A stretch of 64,000 nucleotides of DNA from Neodiprion pinetum (Eukaryota; Arthropoda; Insecta; Hymenoptera; Diprionidae), in NCBI RefSeq assembly GCF_021155775.2, contig NC_060232.1:39660089-39724088 (forward strand), written 5' to 3'. A program made the position numbers and the translations under genes. Under the pieces are notes generated by a model. It did no database searches, was not told where the DNA came from, and was given only the letters and a program-made list of their open reading frames with translations. Below are positions 28,003 through 41,330 of the stretch, piece by piece (within the stretch, counting starts at the first letter, position 1; each line of letters opens with the position of its first letter).

Positions 28003-31000
28003 GCTGATTGAATGAGACCAAAATTCACAACGATTCCCAACAAGCGATGAAACCAGTTGTTCTGGTCATTTGACCTTTGTTCCTCGGTAGGCAGAATTTG
28101 AAAGATGCGAAACAGCGGTTTCAACCCCGAATGAACGAATAACAACCTTCATACAGAGTGAAGATCGTGGAGAACATTCATCGTCACCGTTTCGTTTCGT
28201 TTAATTTCTTCGTTTCATCGATGTGTTGACGAACGGCAGAAAAGTACTTAGATGATAATCAACCGCGGTGGTGTTACACTAGCTGAATCACCAAGGAACC
28301 ACTAAGGCAAGCAAGTTTAAGGTGTATGCTAGGTGTGCACAACGTGTTAGCTATTGGTTTCGGCCAGGTGCTCACTGTGTTTAAGCTTTGGCAATGGACA
28401 GCGGCATGGCAGCGCGTGGGCGTTGCGCAACGCCTTAATAATTCAGTGCAGCGATGTTTATCAGAAACGTACGCGTAAGCGAGGGGGCGAAATGGGGGTT
28501 TAACAGAAACGGAGTTAAAACGTATTAATTCTCGTGAGCTCCGGCCAGCCAGCCCCGGATACCAAATACGCCTTCGCATTACGTTTATTCAATATTTGCG
28601 CCGGGGAACCTTATCGCCTCGACATGTTTGTTCACAGAATTTCACCTCTCAACCTTCCCTGCCCACGTTTCCGACGGTCGAGTAACAGAAAACAGTTGAA
28701 TCAACTTCATTCCCAACACTTAGCCGTGAAGAATCCTCAAATATTCAGCCGAATCTGACGAGATTCGTCCAAGCAAATACATCATATATTGAATAAAGTA
28801 CATTCGAACCACGAGGTTGCTTCCAATCTGCTCGGTGCGATTGTATGTATCTACCTACAACCCTCAAAGGCACGCACGAGGGGAAAATAAACATGGCTTG
28901 TATACACGTGTAATCGGTTTCTGATTCAAAGGGCCGATCAATCCTGCAGTGTAAGTGATTACTTCTGGACTCACCCCGATAATGACCGTGGAAAAATCAA
29001 ACCTGCACCAATTGCCTGACCGTTTCAGCGTCCCTTGAGGAAACATTTCGTTGGTGCTATGGAGGGTAGAGGTACGGAGAAGTATCTCATATGGGTTTTC
29101 AACTGCAAAAGTGTCCGCCAAAAAGTAGGAAATATTGGTTCAACAAGTCGCCAGAATCGCACTCATAAACAATGAGAGAAAGAATCTGATTGCCGCTTTG
29201 TGGAACTTTTGCTGCAGCAAAAGCCATCTCAATTTCCTTCTACTTTACGGACACTTTCTGTGCGCGGAGATAGTCCTCCGTGCCTCTATCCTCCATAGTT
29301 GGTCCCTTAAACCTTCGGACCTAGTAAAAAGATGTGTCTGCGTATCATGCGGACGGTAGAGTGTAAAGACAAGAAAACCGGAGCTAACCGTCGAAACGTA
29401 ACCAGCCACATCCAAACTCCTCTCGACTCCAGTACTAGACTCACTCCAATTTCGGCAATAAAGTACAAAGATACACACCAGACTCCCCGGCTCCAGGATG
29501 CAGTGCGTGTAAACCACCCTAGGGACAGGAAGGGTGGGTTACAGACACGTAGCAGCATTGCGTGACGGGAAAACGGCCAATTTTGCAGAACATCACGCCG
29601 TCGACTTTCACTCTAGTGGCAAAACTGGAACTCTCGAGTCTCGTTCCTTCTATGTGTCGTGCATGTTTTTCGTCCCAGATCTCGACCCTTCTGACTTTAC
29701 TTATCTATTTCTCGTTATTCTCTGGGAAAACGTCTGCTTAGTATCACTCAAGTCTCGTGCCTCTTGGTGCATGGGACATCATGGTTCATCGTGGACGTGC
29801 TTAACTAACTCTGGGTTTTCTAATCACTTGATTACGAACCCTCCAAAAAACCGTTTTTTTTCTGTTGTATGTAGCATTTATCGTCGTCAGATATCGAAGA
29901 AAGCGTGTATACGGACCTGAAAAAATATCATCCTCGCTATAGCTAATCGTTCAGTTAGAGATGCAATCAAATTGCGTAACATAGTCATCTTTGAAAATAT
30001 CGGATAGCAAATTTTTTTCTTCAATGCGATAAACGAAAGCTACGACTTGTTATGTTGCGACGTTGAAAAAAGTTTAAATCATCAGCACCCAGCGTTTATT
30101 AAATACTTGATTACACTTTTTGTACGGTTTCGGTATATTCGTTTCAACACTCGAGCCGGTGACTCTCGTTGACTGAGGATTATGTGATTTCTAGAACTTC
30201 TGCGTCGTCTGGCCACTGGCCTCCTCGTTTACCTTCATTTCGTCTGACCTCGGCGCACTGTCAATGTTAAGCGAACGTTCGTTCCCGAGATCAGCGACTT
30301 AACGATCGAGTTCGACGACACTGTATAATTCGTTTATTGGCTCAGGTTAGGTACAAGCGATATTTTTAATCTCGGGCTGGAGCCGAGGTAAACAAACATT
30401 TACGACAATTAAATTGGCACGACTCATGAGTCATGTGGAAACGAAACGACCGCTTCGACACTTGTTTCCCAATCTTCTCGGTCAAGTTTACTTCGGTTAA
30501 CCGCAAATTCTGCATATCGAAAGAAATTCGTTCTCGCCTTTTTTCTTATACTCTGCACCACAGCAACGTAACGATTCTCATCTCGCGCCGACTCCAAGAG
30601 CCGATGTCCATCCGTTTTCTCGCGTTACCCTGCGGTTCCTTTTCGTCCGATCCCTGTATTAAAAGTTTGATGCGGATTCAGAGGGTACTTGACACGTTCC
30701 TATAATAGGACCCTGGATGCGCATGCATGCATAACGAAGTCCTCCTCTCCTCTCCTCTCGGCTCTCTATTCATCATCCAGCGCGCACTTGGGCGCATGGC
30801 AATGGTCGAGAGCATGCGTATGGTGTATACACACGGGCTTACGAAGGGCGTCAGCTGATTTATGCGTCCGTATAACAGAGAGACGCCTGCCTCGAGGGCG
30901 ACCTAGATCGCGACTCGTGCTTCCGTCCCTCTCTCTCCCTGCCGCCCCTCTTTTTCACTCCGTATTTCTCCTGGGTTCTGCCACCTTTTTCAATGTTTTA

Positions 31001-32376
31001 TAGCTCGCCCCAGTAAACGAGGAATCATGCATATTCAAATTCGTGAAGAAAAAGAGCGGGCAGGAATAGTCGGAAACGTTAGAAAAATGCTAGTACATAA
31101 ATTCTCGAAAGAGGGAAAAGATATTCAGAGAACAGAACCAAGGATTGACTCCTCGAAAGTGAATCGATACGGTAGTTAAAAAAGACGAGCCTAGCTTGGA
31201 TGTTGATTTGGAAGAGATTGAAATTCGAAACATTGATTTACCAAACGCACAATTTAACATTCCGTTAGACCTCATCGACCAACCAAACCTCACAACCCTA
31301 ACCCAAGTACATAAGTGTATCTGTCAGGGGTGAAATGCTACGCGAATTAGTATGGGTGCGTGCATATATATGTATTGTGCATGTGACGTATTTACACGAG
31401 AGCCGTTGGTCCTGCACTCGAGGGTAGAGATTAGAAATAAGGTATACCCACTGCCAATAGTCTATAAATTATTTAGGGTCTGCAGGGATTGCGGTTCACG
31501 TTTGAGTGCGCAACGTTGAACGGACCTCGGTATAGGTATACACACTCCGTATTCGTCGTATTCATGCGTGCTATAACTCGGACGATGAAATCACGGGGTT
31601 AAGCAAACTTTGCGAGAATATACCTCACTCTCGAAAGGCAGGCAAGCAGCATAGATCCTGAACCATAGCACAAGAGTTGTCGGCATAAATTTCTCTTCAT
31701 TTACTTTGAATTCTCATATGGGTGTGTAATAATAAACCACCGTAAATGAAACGTGTAAAAACGGAACTGAATTCGATTTCTCCGCAGACGATGAGTCGCG
31801 TTCCCGGGAACGGTCAGCTGGGACCATCGGGGAGTTTAAGAGTTAAAGCCAACGTTTGTTCCGTAGTGCGATGCGATGAGAATGGGGTACCGTCGTAAGG
31901 CGGATGGAAGAAGTCGTAGCAGAGAAAGAGGAGAGGAAACGGCGTAAAGCAGTTGTACAAACATAATTCCCTACGGCAGTATGCACACCTATTTACCACC
32001 ATCGCTACGGTGTAGCACCTACCTATCTCTGTTTGTATAAAAGCCACACAACTCACTCGCGGCGCGGAACTCCGCAGAAGCGATAAATGGGGTGGTGGCC
32101 TGCGTGTATATCTGCTTATGGAGAGATTGATAGCTGCACTGGGGCCCGATAGATATGGGTATACGATACATATTATGCACCCATACGTAGGTATGCACGT
32201 GGTGTACAGACGTGGATAATTTAGCAGAATCGGTATGTACAGTGTAGCCAGTTATCACCATGCAATATAACCTGACCGTCGTCGTGGTTATTTCCAGAGC
32301 TTGGATAATGGATTCAAAGCCTCAAATGCGAAAAGTAAGAGAATCGAATTAATTGCGAAGCGGTTCAGTGGCATGT
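28003..32376. other. No gene recognised
   Basis: Mixed-composition DNA with short, mutually overlapping open frames and no recognisable domain or repeat structure. Confidence 0.5.
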
Positions 32377-32594
32377 AACGTAAGTGTGTACCAGTTATTG
32401 ACCTTTCTTCGTTGTATCCGTTTGACCCCTAGCTCTATAATTATCAAAAAATAAATTTTCGGTATCCAAGCCTCTAGCAATCGGTTTTAGCAATCGTCAA
32501 ATTCACAACCAGTGCCGTCAGTTTAGAGATCTTTGCAAAATAAAATGGCGAATAAATTGGGTTCGAACGTGTTAATAACTGATACACTTACCTA
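32377..32594 (+). mobile_element. MITE, AAGGTAAGTG-TIR family, copy a
   Basis: Left end AACGTAAGTGTGTACCAGTT, right end ACTGATACACTTACCT: imperfect inverted repeats of about 25 bp around a 170-bp non-coding core. The core words GTTGTATC.GTTTGA, AGCAAT.G.TTTTAG and AATAAATTGGGTTC recur in copy b in the same order. Confidence 0.7.
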
Positions 32595-35500
32595 AGGTAT
32601 CCGATGGAAAATCCATTCTAATTTATTCCTGCAACGGGAAAACATCGCGGCGGTGATCAAAACGCCTGATATATCCAGGTTAAGACCGGTGTGGGGGTAA
32701 AAAAATGCTATCTGCATGACTAAAAGCCTGAGAGCTCGGAGAAGTGAAGATAAATCGGTGTGCGTGGTGGATCGGAGGTGAGCTGCGTATAAAGGTGAGG
32801 GCCTCATTGTGATTCGGACAGGTCTGGACTACCAGCTCAGCTGACACAAAGAAAAAGAAAAAAAAAGAAAAGCCCAAGGTTCAGCTGAAAAGGACTCACA
32901 GCAAGAGACGAGAACGAAGCCCAGGGAATAGGTTGGGTCCGTGGCGAACGCGTCCGGGCGTCTAGAACCAGCGATGAAGTTTCTAAGGATTGGTATTCCT
33001 CCAGGTATATATAGCGTAGCACGGTGGACGGGACACAAAAAGGAGGTCACGGCTCTCGCGCACCGTGAGGAATAGAGGAATAGGAAGGAGGTGTCCGATC
33101 CTGAATGGCCCTCCGCATCTTCCCGTCACAATTTCCTTCCAGGAGCAAAAACTCTCCCTGGAACAGCCGCAGCGGGGCCCAGTTTTGTATAACAGGATAT
33201 CTACGAGGGAAAATGAGCGTCTTTACATGCCTGCAGCGGCTGAAGCCACCGGGAATACATAAATATTATATATACATGTATATGTATAAATATTGTAGAG
33301 GTGTGTTTGTACAGCGGATCAGATTCTCATGCGGGGTTCCGTTCCGTTCGTAGTTGGAGCGCACCAGGTTTCGATTCCAATGAGCAAGTGAAAACTCTTG
33401 TTCAATACACCTTTTCCCTCCCGGGTCATTAGTTGAAATAATTTTCATCGTAATTTACGACGTCTGAACCAACCGCGTAACCAGATCGCGTTGCAGCTGC
33501 AGTTGAGTAGCGTTTTTCAGTATCCCATTAAATGTTTCGTCAGTCCAATATAGCGTGAGACGATACGAGAATAAGAGATCATCAAGATGCCTTGGAACCC
33601 GGTTTACGTTACTTTTACATCGCACTTGAAGGCAAGCCTAATTCGTTTCCATTGCTCGGAATTGATGATAAACTACTTGAAAACACTTTTAACTTATCGC
33701 TGTTTATCGTCCGCGCAGTGACCGGAAAAATATGGCTGGACCAAGTTTGCCCGGCACACTTTGCCCGGCACACTTTGCGAGCTACAAAATCTTGTCCACA
33801 GAAGCAATACGAAAGTTTTCGTCCCCGGACTCGGTCCGGAGTTCGGCATCGTCGGGACCTTCAGGTTTATCTCAAAAGCAGCAAGTAGAGAATAAGCAAA
33901 GGTACCTTGGTGAGCCCTGAAAGGCTCTTGAAAACGCGGCGACGCAACAGCTGGCGAGTTTGGCCTGCATCTTTGCTCCTCTCCTTCTTGTCCTGACGCT
34001 CTTCGCGAAGGGCCGCACTTCCGAGCATCGAGATAATTCCAGGTTCTCAACCGGCCCTCGCGCGCACCAGGTATACGGGGAAACCTGACCCTCCATGTCG
34101 CGGACGCTTGGTACAAAACACATGTGAAATAATCGAGGAGACATTAAGATCGGTATCGGTTCTCGTTTAAACGCGACGGTGGCAGAAGAATTAGAGTCGC
34201 GATGAACCGCAGGTATGAGATCGGTCCATGGGAATAGCTCTGTCAGCGACGAGGGGGAAATGAGAGAACGAGCACAAGTTTTATACCCAATTAATTACCG
34301 GGTTATAGGGAATAAAAATAAGAAAGAAAAAAGAAAAATGAAAGAAAACGAAAATTCGATACTATCGAACGGTGTAGTAGGCTCGAAAATACGAGGGACT
34401 CTCGGTCCTGCCGATCAGTTCAACTTAATCTCAACCCGTCAGCAGATGCACCAGAGGCTGAGGTAGCAGATCGTCCTACGGTCCATTTCGTGATTAGGCC
34501 AAACCTGCCTACCTGCTCGAAAACTACCTGTATTGACCGGGCTCAAGATGAAGCTGGCATCTTCGGGCAGGAAACCCCGGAGCGCTGTAAGGTCCACTAG
34601 GATTCGACAGTGGCGTAGAATCGCCCTCGGCTCTGCCTCTGGATGAATTTTTCGAAACATTCGGCCCCGTGAATTCCTTGGACGCCCCAACAGCGATTAC
34701 GAAAAAATGATCATTGGTCGGGACAAGTTGGAAGGAAAGTTGGATCGGAGGAAAGAAGCCATCGGATCTAGAATCACCCCAAAAGATCGTAAAGTTTTGT
34801 CGCTCTGGTAACACTGGCGAACATGCCGCGGTAGTGTGTCTTCTCTTGTTATGGACAGGAAAAAAAGTAACCAGACGCGATAAGTAAAGGACCGTTCATA
34901 CACATACTACGCTTGTTTTTCTTGCACGTCTAGCATGAGTTTGGTTAGGCGTACAGTGTACCGGCATTGAGGGACGTGGTTATAGTCAGTGGAATTCGTT
35001 TTGAGCGATCAAAAGGCTGGCTGTGAACTTCGGTCACCGTCAAATCGTTTAAATCAGGTAGTGGTGGATGGTGGTCGGGGACTAGGCAGGCAGGTACCAC
35101 AAGCGAAGTTATTTTATTTTTTTTTTTATTTTTACTTTTGAATGCGAGGGAACTGGAGAGAAGAAGAAGAAGAAGAGGGAGATGATGAAGAATAAAAATA
35201 AAATGAAAGGAGAAGAAAAGTATCGAGACCCGATTTAGCGAGGATCTTTAGCTGATGTTGGCGGGATTGACAGGCGCTGTGCTCTATTATATACGCGTCT
35301 CGCACACCGAGGATAGACATTAAGTTACAGTCCCCGAGGCAGTCAGGCCGACCCACGAGACGGGGAATTTTCCCTTGAGAGGTTTCCAGCCGAGCCCCGC
35401 GCTCTCGGTTTATCCTCCTGTCGTTATTCGAGTTTTCAATTTTTAACGATCGACTGGTTCCAGTCTCGAAACGAAACGATACGAAACGAGGCCGAGCGGA

Positions 35501-35599
35501 ACGGAAAGAACGAATTTCAGCGTCGCCACCTACCCGGTTTTATCCTTTCTGCATCGTTTCGAGACTTAAATTCCATCCACAATTCTAAACGTGGTTAAA

Positions 35600-35970
35600 T
35601 GTTTATTTATTTATTGAAAACAAAATCAAACACATTACGTACAATATGAGCAATGCTTGGAAGGTAGGTATAACGTACATTGCATTCTACAAGGCACCTT
35701 AATATTATATAAAGTAAACAATTGAAAAGATTACCAACTAAATAAGATGTAACAATAACAGTACATAAACTTTTAAGTGTAATATAAAGTTTAACGGTTC
35801 ATGTAAAATCAACAATCTACACTTCTTGCTTGGCGAAACTATCGTATCGAACTTTTTTCCATTTTCTTTTTGATTCTTCTCTTTAAATTTCACACTATCG
35901 TATGACGAATTTTTTAGGTCAATTGATAAATTATTAAAATCCAACGGAACTGAAACGTAGGAATTTTCTT
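35600..35970 (-). other. Possible minus-strand last exon and 3' UTR (uncertain)
   Basis: On the minus strand, TTTCAG|TT at about 35957 could be an acceptor. It is followed by an open frame (PLDFNNLSIDLKNSSYDS..., to 35738) rich in Lys/Asn, then AT-rich DNA with overlapping AATAAA signals at 35602-35616. No domain is recognised and no upstream exon was located. It could be chance in AT-rich DNA. Confidence 0.2.
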
Positions 35971-36308
35971 TTTCTTTGGAGTTTTAGATATTTTAGGTAA
36001 TATCTGACAGACTTGTTCCTCGTACTGCTACTCGAATTTTTATAATATTAAGACTGAGGCTTATTTTATTATTATACATACAATATAATAACTGCTGACT
36101 ACGACGAGGAGAGTCAAAGAGAGAGAAAAAAAAAATATAGGGAGTAACTCGATACAGTGGAACGATTAAAGGATCGTTGCCAAGCCGAAGAGTCGCACAC
36201 AGAGGCGGAGATTTATTTCTTGGTATGACACCGCATACGGAGGCACTCTCTCGGACTTGACATGTAATTACAACGTTCATCGACACTAACTAACCGGCTT
36301 GGCATCGT

Positions 36309-36333
36309 CCCCCCCCCCCCCCCCCCCCCCCCC
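36309..36333. repeat. Poly-C tract, 25 bp
   Basis: An uninterrupted C run followed by ACCCCGCCCC. Confidence 0.95.
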
Positions 36334-36999
36334 ACCCCGCCCCTCTGCCGACGTAACTCTTTTGAATTTTATTAACGCGGGAGTAAGCATACATTTCATT
36401 ACGAGTATCGCCTGAGTAAAACAGCTGTTGACGACAGCGATAATTATAAATCCTCTCGATCTTAACGGCAACGGTGAATTTCTCTCATTCCATAAAGTAT
36501 TATATTAAGCGCATCAGAACCTGCAGTGCAATTCTCGTTAGACTGTGGTGATACATTTTTTTAGTCGCGATCGGTTTGAATGATTTGAAAAGGAATTAGA
36601 AGATAAAAAAAAAATTAAATAAAACACTACGATTGTTTCAGAAGAGCGATTGTGGATCGGTGAAAAATTACGTTTAGTTTTTTTTTTTTCTTATGCGAAT
36701 ACGGAGGAGGGGGCAAAAAGCGTCTGAAGAAACTATCCGTGAATTTTGAAATTCCAATGCGATTTCAGATCGGTAGACAAAATGACTGGCAGTATGAAAA
36801 ATTTCTATTCCGTTATATTTCTGTTTTCAATTTAGACGTCTAACGGAATCTTATCATCGAATAAGACATCAGATACATGATCTATATTCATTTGTGCTTA
36901 TGTTGTGATCTTTCCTTGCCATAGAAAAGATAACGTTTTTTTATTTCTACTGTTTTGCTCGTCCCGGTAGTTTAAATTTTTTATCTGTCAGTTTTGTTT

Positions 37000-37320
37000 T
37001 CTTTTTTAAACAAAATGAAAACACTTGGAGCAATTTGAGTTTGAGGGCTTTATTATTTATAATTTCAGGAACATTTTGGAATTTTTTTTATTGAAATTAA
37101 TAATCACGTTTTTAATCCGGTGACGCAGATTCCTCGGTCAATTTTTATACGATCGACTTGAAATATCGACAAAATCGAAAAATGACATTTTTTCTTCTTA
37201 ATCATATACATTTGAAAACTTTTTTTTTCACATTTGGGCTACGACGTCGAACCTAAAAGGGTGTTATCAATTCAAACTAACTCCTAAAAATAGGCATGAC
37301 TCCAGACGGTACAAGCCGTG
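37000..37320 (+). repeat. Dispersed repeat, second copy
   Basis: 37012-37130 is about 85-90% identical by eye to the minus strand of 9450-9560. 37281-37320, starting CTCCTAAAAATAGG, matches 9583-9627 in the same orientation, so two separate modules are shared with different relative orientations. Confidence 0.65.
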
Positions 37321-37321
37321 T

Positions 37322-37538
37322 AAGGTGAGTGAGTGTCCCAATCATTGACCTTTTTTGGTTGTATCTGTTTGATCCTTGGTTATAAAATGACCAAAAAATT
37401 AATTTGCAGCGTCTAACCGTCCAGCAATTGATTTTAGTCATCGAAAAATTCACATCTTGTCCCATCAATTTATAGTTTTATAAAATAAAAGGGTCAATAA
37501 TTGGGTCTAAACGTGTCAATAACTGGTACACTTACCTT
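37322..37538 (+). mobile_element. MITE, AAGGTAAGTG-TIR family, copy b
   Basis: Left end AAGGTGAGTGAGTGTCCCAA, right end AACTGGTACACTTACCTT. It is collinear with copy a for its full 217 bp, including GGTTGTATCTGTTTGA and AACGTGTCAATAACTG. The 37281-37320 stretch just upstream belongs to a different dispersed repeat, so this copy is embedded among other repeats. Confidence 0.75.
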
Positions 37539-38311
37539 GCCCCTCCTTGAGTTACAAATTTCGATTCACTCCTCCACTAATTACGTTCGCGCAGAGAGCG
37601 TTTAATTTACGACTCCCACCGCAGGCTCGTCTCTCCGCTTGGATCACGGCCTTCGCGGCAATGCGCGTAACCAAGGATCGGGCACCAAGTGGGCCAGGCC
37701 AAGGCGGGTATCGGGTTCGAAAAGTACCAGCAAACGCACCTGTCCGTCCATCCGTTCCGTTTCGATTGTGGGTTTAGGCCCGACGAAGAGCCAGGATCGA
37801 TGGACGATCGGAGCTGTGAATCCCGGAGGAAAGCGGTTACGTGCCTTAATTTTGTACCTGTCATTGCGATTTACCTCCGTCCGTGCGGTTACGGTCGATA
37901 AATCCTTCGCGATTTACACACACGCGTGTATACGTGACACACGCGCACTGGCACGATATAAACGATATTCTTCAACTGCGCACCCCTTGGCCATCTTTCA
38001 CTGATCATGCGACTCGACCTTCAATTATTACTTACTAAGTATGAGGCGCAAAAAGTGTACCATACTGCGAGTCATTCTCTTCAATATCTCACCTGACTTT
38101 ATTTTTACAGTCCGATACGGAGAAGATGAAGATTTCAAAATTTGCACCATCATACATGCTTTTTTTTCCGATACAAGTTTTTATCGATTCGTGTAAAACC
38201 ATGATGATTCTTATTGAATGTTATTTTTCAACCGTACGCAAATGTATGAAAAATAAAAAAAAAAAAAAAAAAGAAAACGGACACCCAAACAATATACATT
38301 TGGACGAAGAA

Positions 38312-39112
38312 TGCACTGACAAGGAAACATGTTATAGAGGGTCAAAATCGATGTCATACGTATTTTTTTTTATCGCCCCAAACTCATTTAAATGGCTAAT
38401 AATCACTACTTGTTTTTTGTTTATCTTTTTCCCAGCCCTTACCCCTCAAATATCTGTGCCATAGAATTAATTGAAGTAGAGATATGACTTGTTTACATAT
38501 GACACACATCGAATTTTCGAGTAGTTGATAGTCTGCTTGAAATGAAAAATATTTACGTTTCTTGAAAAAAAGTGATAAAACAGTAAAATGATAAGAGAGC
38601 GATGCCAGAATGAATGCGAGCCTCAAACAATGTTATTCAATGATTCATGGCTAAATACTAGACATAATCTGCAATATTGGGAAAAAAGTCGATAAGAATT
38701 CAGTTTTTGGGAAAAAATCTAAAGGACGTATTCTGTATTCTTCATGCTCTTCACAGTGCTGTTGGATTCATTGAGCTCTGATGAACATCTTGTTTCTAAT
38801 GTAAAAAATGAACTTTGTACATACAAGTTAACCCCAAAAATAAAAAGTTCTTGAGAATATTCGAAGTGAGTTTTTCATCACTTTTGACAAGGTATTTATT
38901 ACTATCATTATTAGTTATCAAAATCCCCTCCTTGTGTGCAAAACAGAAAAATCATCTTGGGAGGTGGTCAACTTTGGAGGGGTGTTTCACCCCTTCAAAA
39001 TGAGTTTGGGCCGATAAAAAAAAATACGTATATCATCGATTTTGACCCTCTATAACATACCAGAGTTTCATCGAAATCGGAGGGGGACACCTGAAAACGT
39101 TTCCTTGTGAGA
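38312..39112. repeat. Inverted repeat pair, about 80-bp arms 0.6 kb apart
   Basis: TATAGAGGGTCAAAATCGAT at 38333 followed by TACGTATTTTTTTTTATCG and CCAAACTCATTT is mirrored at 39001-39056 on the opposite strand. Outward of both, AAGGAAAC words also pair (38321 and 39097). The spacer is AT-rich with no gene. Probably the ends of a decayed element. Confidence 0.6.
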
Positions 39113-39454
39113 GAAAAATTTATTGAAATAGGGCCTTTAAACACCGATTTATAGCACAACTTGTCCAAAATATGGCAATTTTTACCATTTTTGTGATCCC
39201 GATGACGTCTTTATTGGCTCATTTTGACCTTATAAATGACGGTTGACGATAATTCCTATCACATTCTTCACCCAGTCCATACAGTGCACCAAGTTTTTCA
39301 TCTCTATCTGACGAATGAACGACTTATCGTCGGCTTAAACGATCAGCTGTGACCCAATTGCGACGCCATATTGTTCTAACTCCGACGCTCCTCCTTCGGA
39401 TCTCAAACACATTGGCGAAAACCACGTATTAAAGTGTTTTCCAATTGTAAAATC

Positions 39455-39642
39455 AAGGTAAGTACACCACTTATCGATACTCTTACAATTAGACCAAATT
39501 ATCGACCACTTTATTTTCCAAAATTATAAACTGACGAAACAGACTTTGAATTTCTCGATGAATAAAACCAACCGCTACACGGTTAAGCACTAAAAATTAA
39601 TTTGTTGATAATCTTAGAACAATAATTGGCACAACTCACCTT
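39455..39642 (-). mobile_element. MITE, AAGGTAAGTG-TIR family, copy c (inverted)
   Basis: On the + strand it begins AAGGTAAGTACACCACTTAT and ends TGGCACAACTCACCTT. Read on the minus strand it follows copies a and b: GTGAGTTGTGCCAATTATTG, then AAATTAATTT, then CATCGAGAAATTCA, then AGTTTATAATTTT, then GTGTACTTACCTT. It is about 30 bp shorter than the others. Confidence 0.7.
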
Positions 39643-40557
39643 ACAGCCGTATAAAAATATGTGAAAAATCGTAGGTGCTGGGGTCGAATCCAAGGTCCTC
39701 GGGGTATTTATGAATGGCGCAGCGAATCGGGAATCGTCCCAATTATTTTCCCTACGAAAAAATTACGCCAGCAGTTCCGAATGACTGCAAAGTGTCGAAG
39801 GGCCTCTTTTCGTCCGGTGGCCCTGCAGCTGTGTAAGACACAACACGGGAACAAGAGAGGAAGTGAAGGCAAAGGGAAGACGAGGCCGACGTAGTGGACA
39901 GGTGCAGACGACGTTTTGCGCACCTGCTCGCATTATCACGTGCTGTCATGGTAACCACTTCTGAGTATGGATACGTACCCGGACGCCGATTGGTGGTCCG
40001 GTACTTCCCTAATTTCGACTTCGGTCTTGTACCGTTTCCTCGAATCCTTGGAGTAGGGCACTTCGGTCCTTTAAACGCGCGGTGTCTTCTAATCTTCCTT
40101 TTTGTGTGTGCGTTTCGTTTTTTTTTCTCTCTTACTTTAACGTGCCCGATTTCTCACTCCACCCTTCCCTCTTACCGCCTCTACTTGTACCAGTGGATTA
40201 ATTACAGTCAGGTGCGAAGATAAAACAGAGACGAAGACGTGATGAAACGAAGATTTTTTTAAGTCGTTTCGGTGAAGGTGGTCTTGATATGTACTGTAAA
40301 AAAAATTTGTTATGATACCGAAGTTGATTCGCAAGGAAAAAAAAAAAAGAACATGTACTTCGTTATATTGATGCAGTATCGGATGAATTATAATGTTACT
40401 TTGGAAGTTCTTCACCAGAAAATTCACATCGGTCGTTGAATTCTAGTGAAGAGTAGCTGATCGTTTTATTTGTAAAATAAAAAAGCGAAACTCTGCTAAT
40501 CGTTCTTGTTGAATTATAAGTTTATCACGCGTGTGTCATAACAATTGTTATTTTTCT

Positions 40558-40583
40558 AAAAAAAAAAAAAAAAAAAAAAAAAA
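40558..40583. repeat. Poly-A tract, 26 bp
   Basis: A pure A run. No retroelement coding sequence or target duplication was recognised beside it, so it is not assigned to a retroposon. A similar 26-bp run lies at 2450-2475. Confidence 0.9.
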
Positions 40584-41267
40584 CACTCTCTCGAACCATA
40601 AATCTAAAATTCCATGGACGGGTTTTTCATACACTCATATTATATTGTACTGTTATTTATAATAGAACCCCCAGTAAGTTTTTGAATTTACGAAAATTCC
40701 ATAGCTTTCAGGTCCTGCCATTTAATTCTTTTTACTAGAGATTCCTTTTCCTCGGAGAAATTTCGTGACGGGTACAGGCAAGAGATAAGGATCTCAGAGA
40801 TCGTGGATATACGATTAGAAAATGACTACGAGAAAGGTTCGTTGGTGCAGGACGAGGAAAAAGGATGTTACGTTTGTAGTTGCAAACAAGATGATGAGAA
40901 GAAGATAAATAAAAACAGCCGATAAGCAAAGAAATAGAAGAAAAAAAAAAGAATAGAAAAAGAAGAAGAAGAAGAAGAAGAAGCAGTTTTTGCAGGTTGT
41001 AATTAATCGAGTCGAGGCTAACGTATGAAGGAAACTGCGTGCGAACGGCGAGGGGGTTCGAAGACGGATAAATATATGGAACGGAGAAACTGCGGGAAAA
41101 TTAATTACCATCGAGACGTGTCTAAATTATCCCAGTAGAATTATCGACTGACTGCCTGGCCGGCGCCGGATGCTCTCGCAGAGTCTATACGCGTTTATAA
41201 ACCCGGACTTGTGACAATCTTCGATGTGGCGTTGGTGATCGTGTAATTAGTTATATTTTAGATAATT

Positions 41268-41285
41268 CCCCCCCCCCCCCCCCCC
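41268..41285. repeat. Poly-C tract, 18 bp
   Basis: A C run just upstream of a (GA)n microsatellite at 41331-41361. Confidence 0.95.
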
Positions 41286-41329
41286 AGGGAATTTTCTCGC
41301 TTCAATTACTCAGGTAAATAGAAAGGAAC

Positions 41330-41330
<1 letters not shown>

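Larger units (their letters stand above)
32595..37000. other. Mostly empty; possible minus-strand 3' end
   Basis: Open frames at 33.6-34.8 kb overlap on both strands and are not recognised. 35155-35215 is a purine-rich (GAA)n-like stretch. The only hint of a gene is 35600-35970. Confidence 0.5.

Noticed and set aside
40540..40600. Poly-A as tail of a retroposed sequence
   Set aside because: No coding remnant upstream and no flanking target-site duplication recognised.
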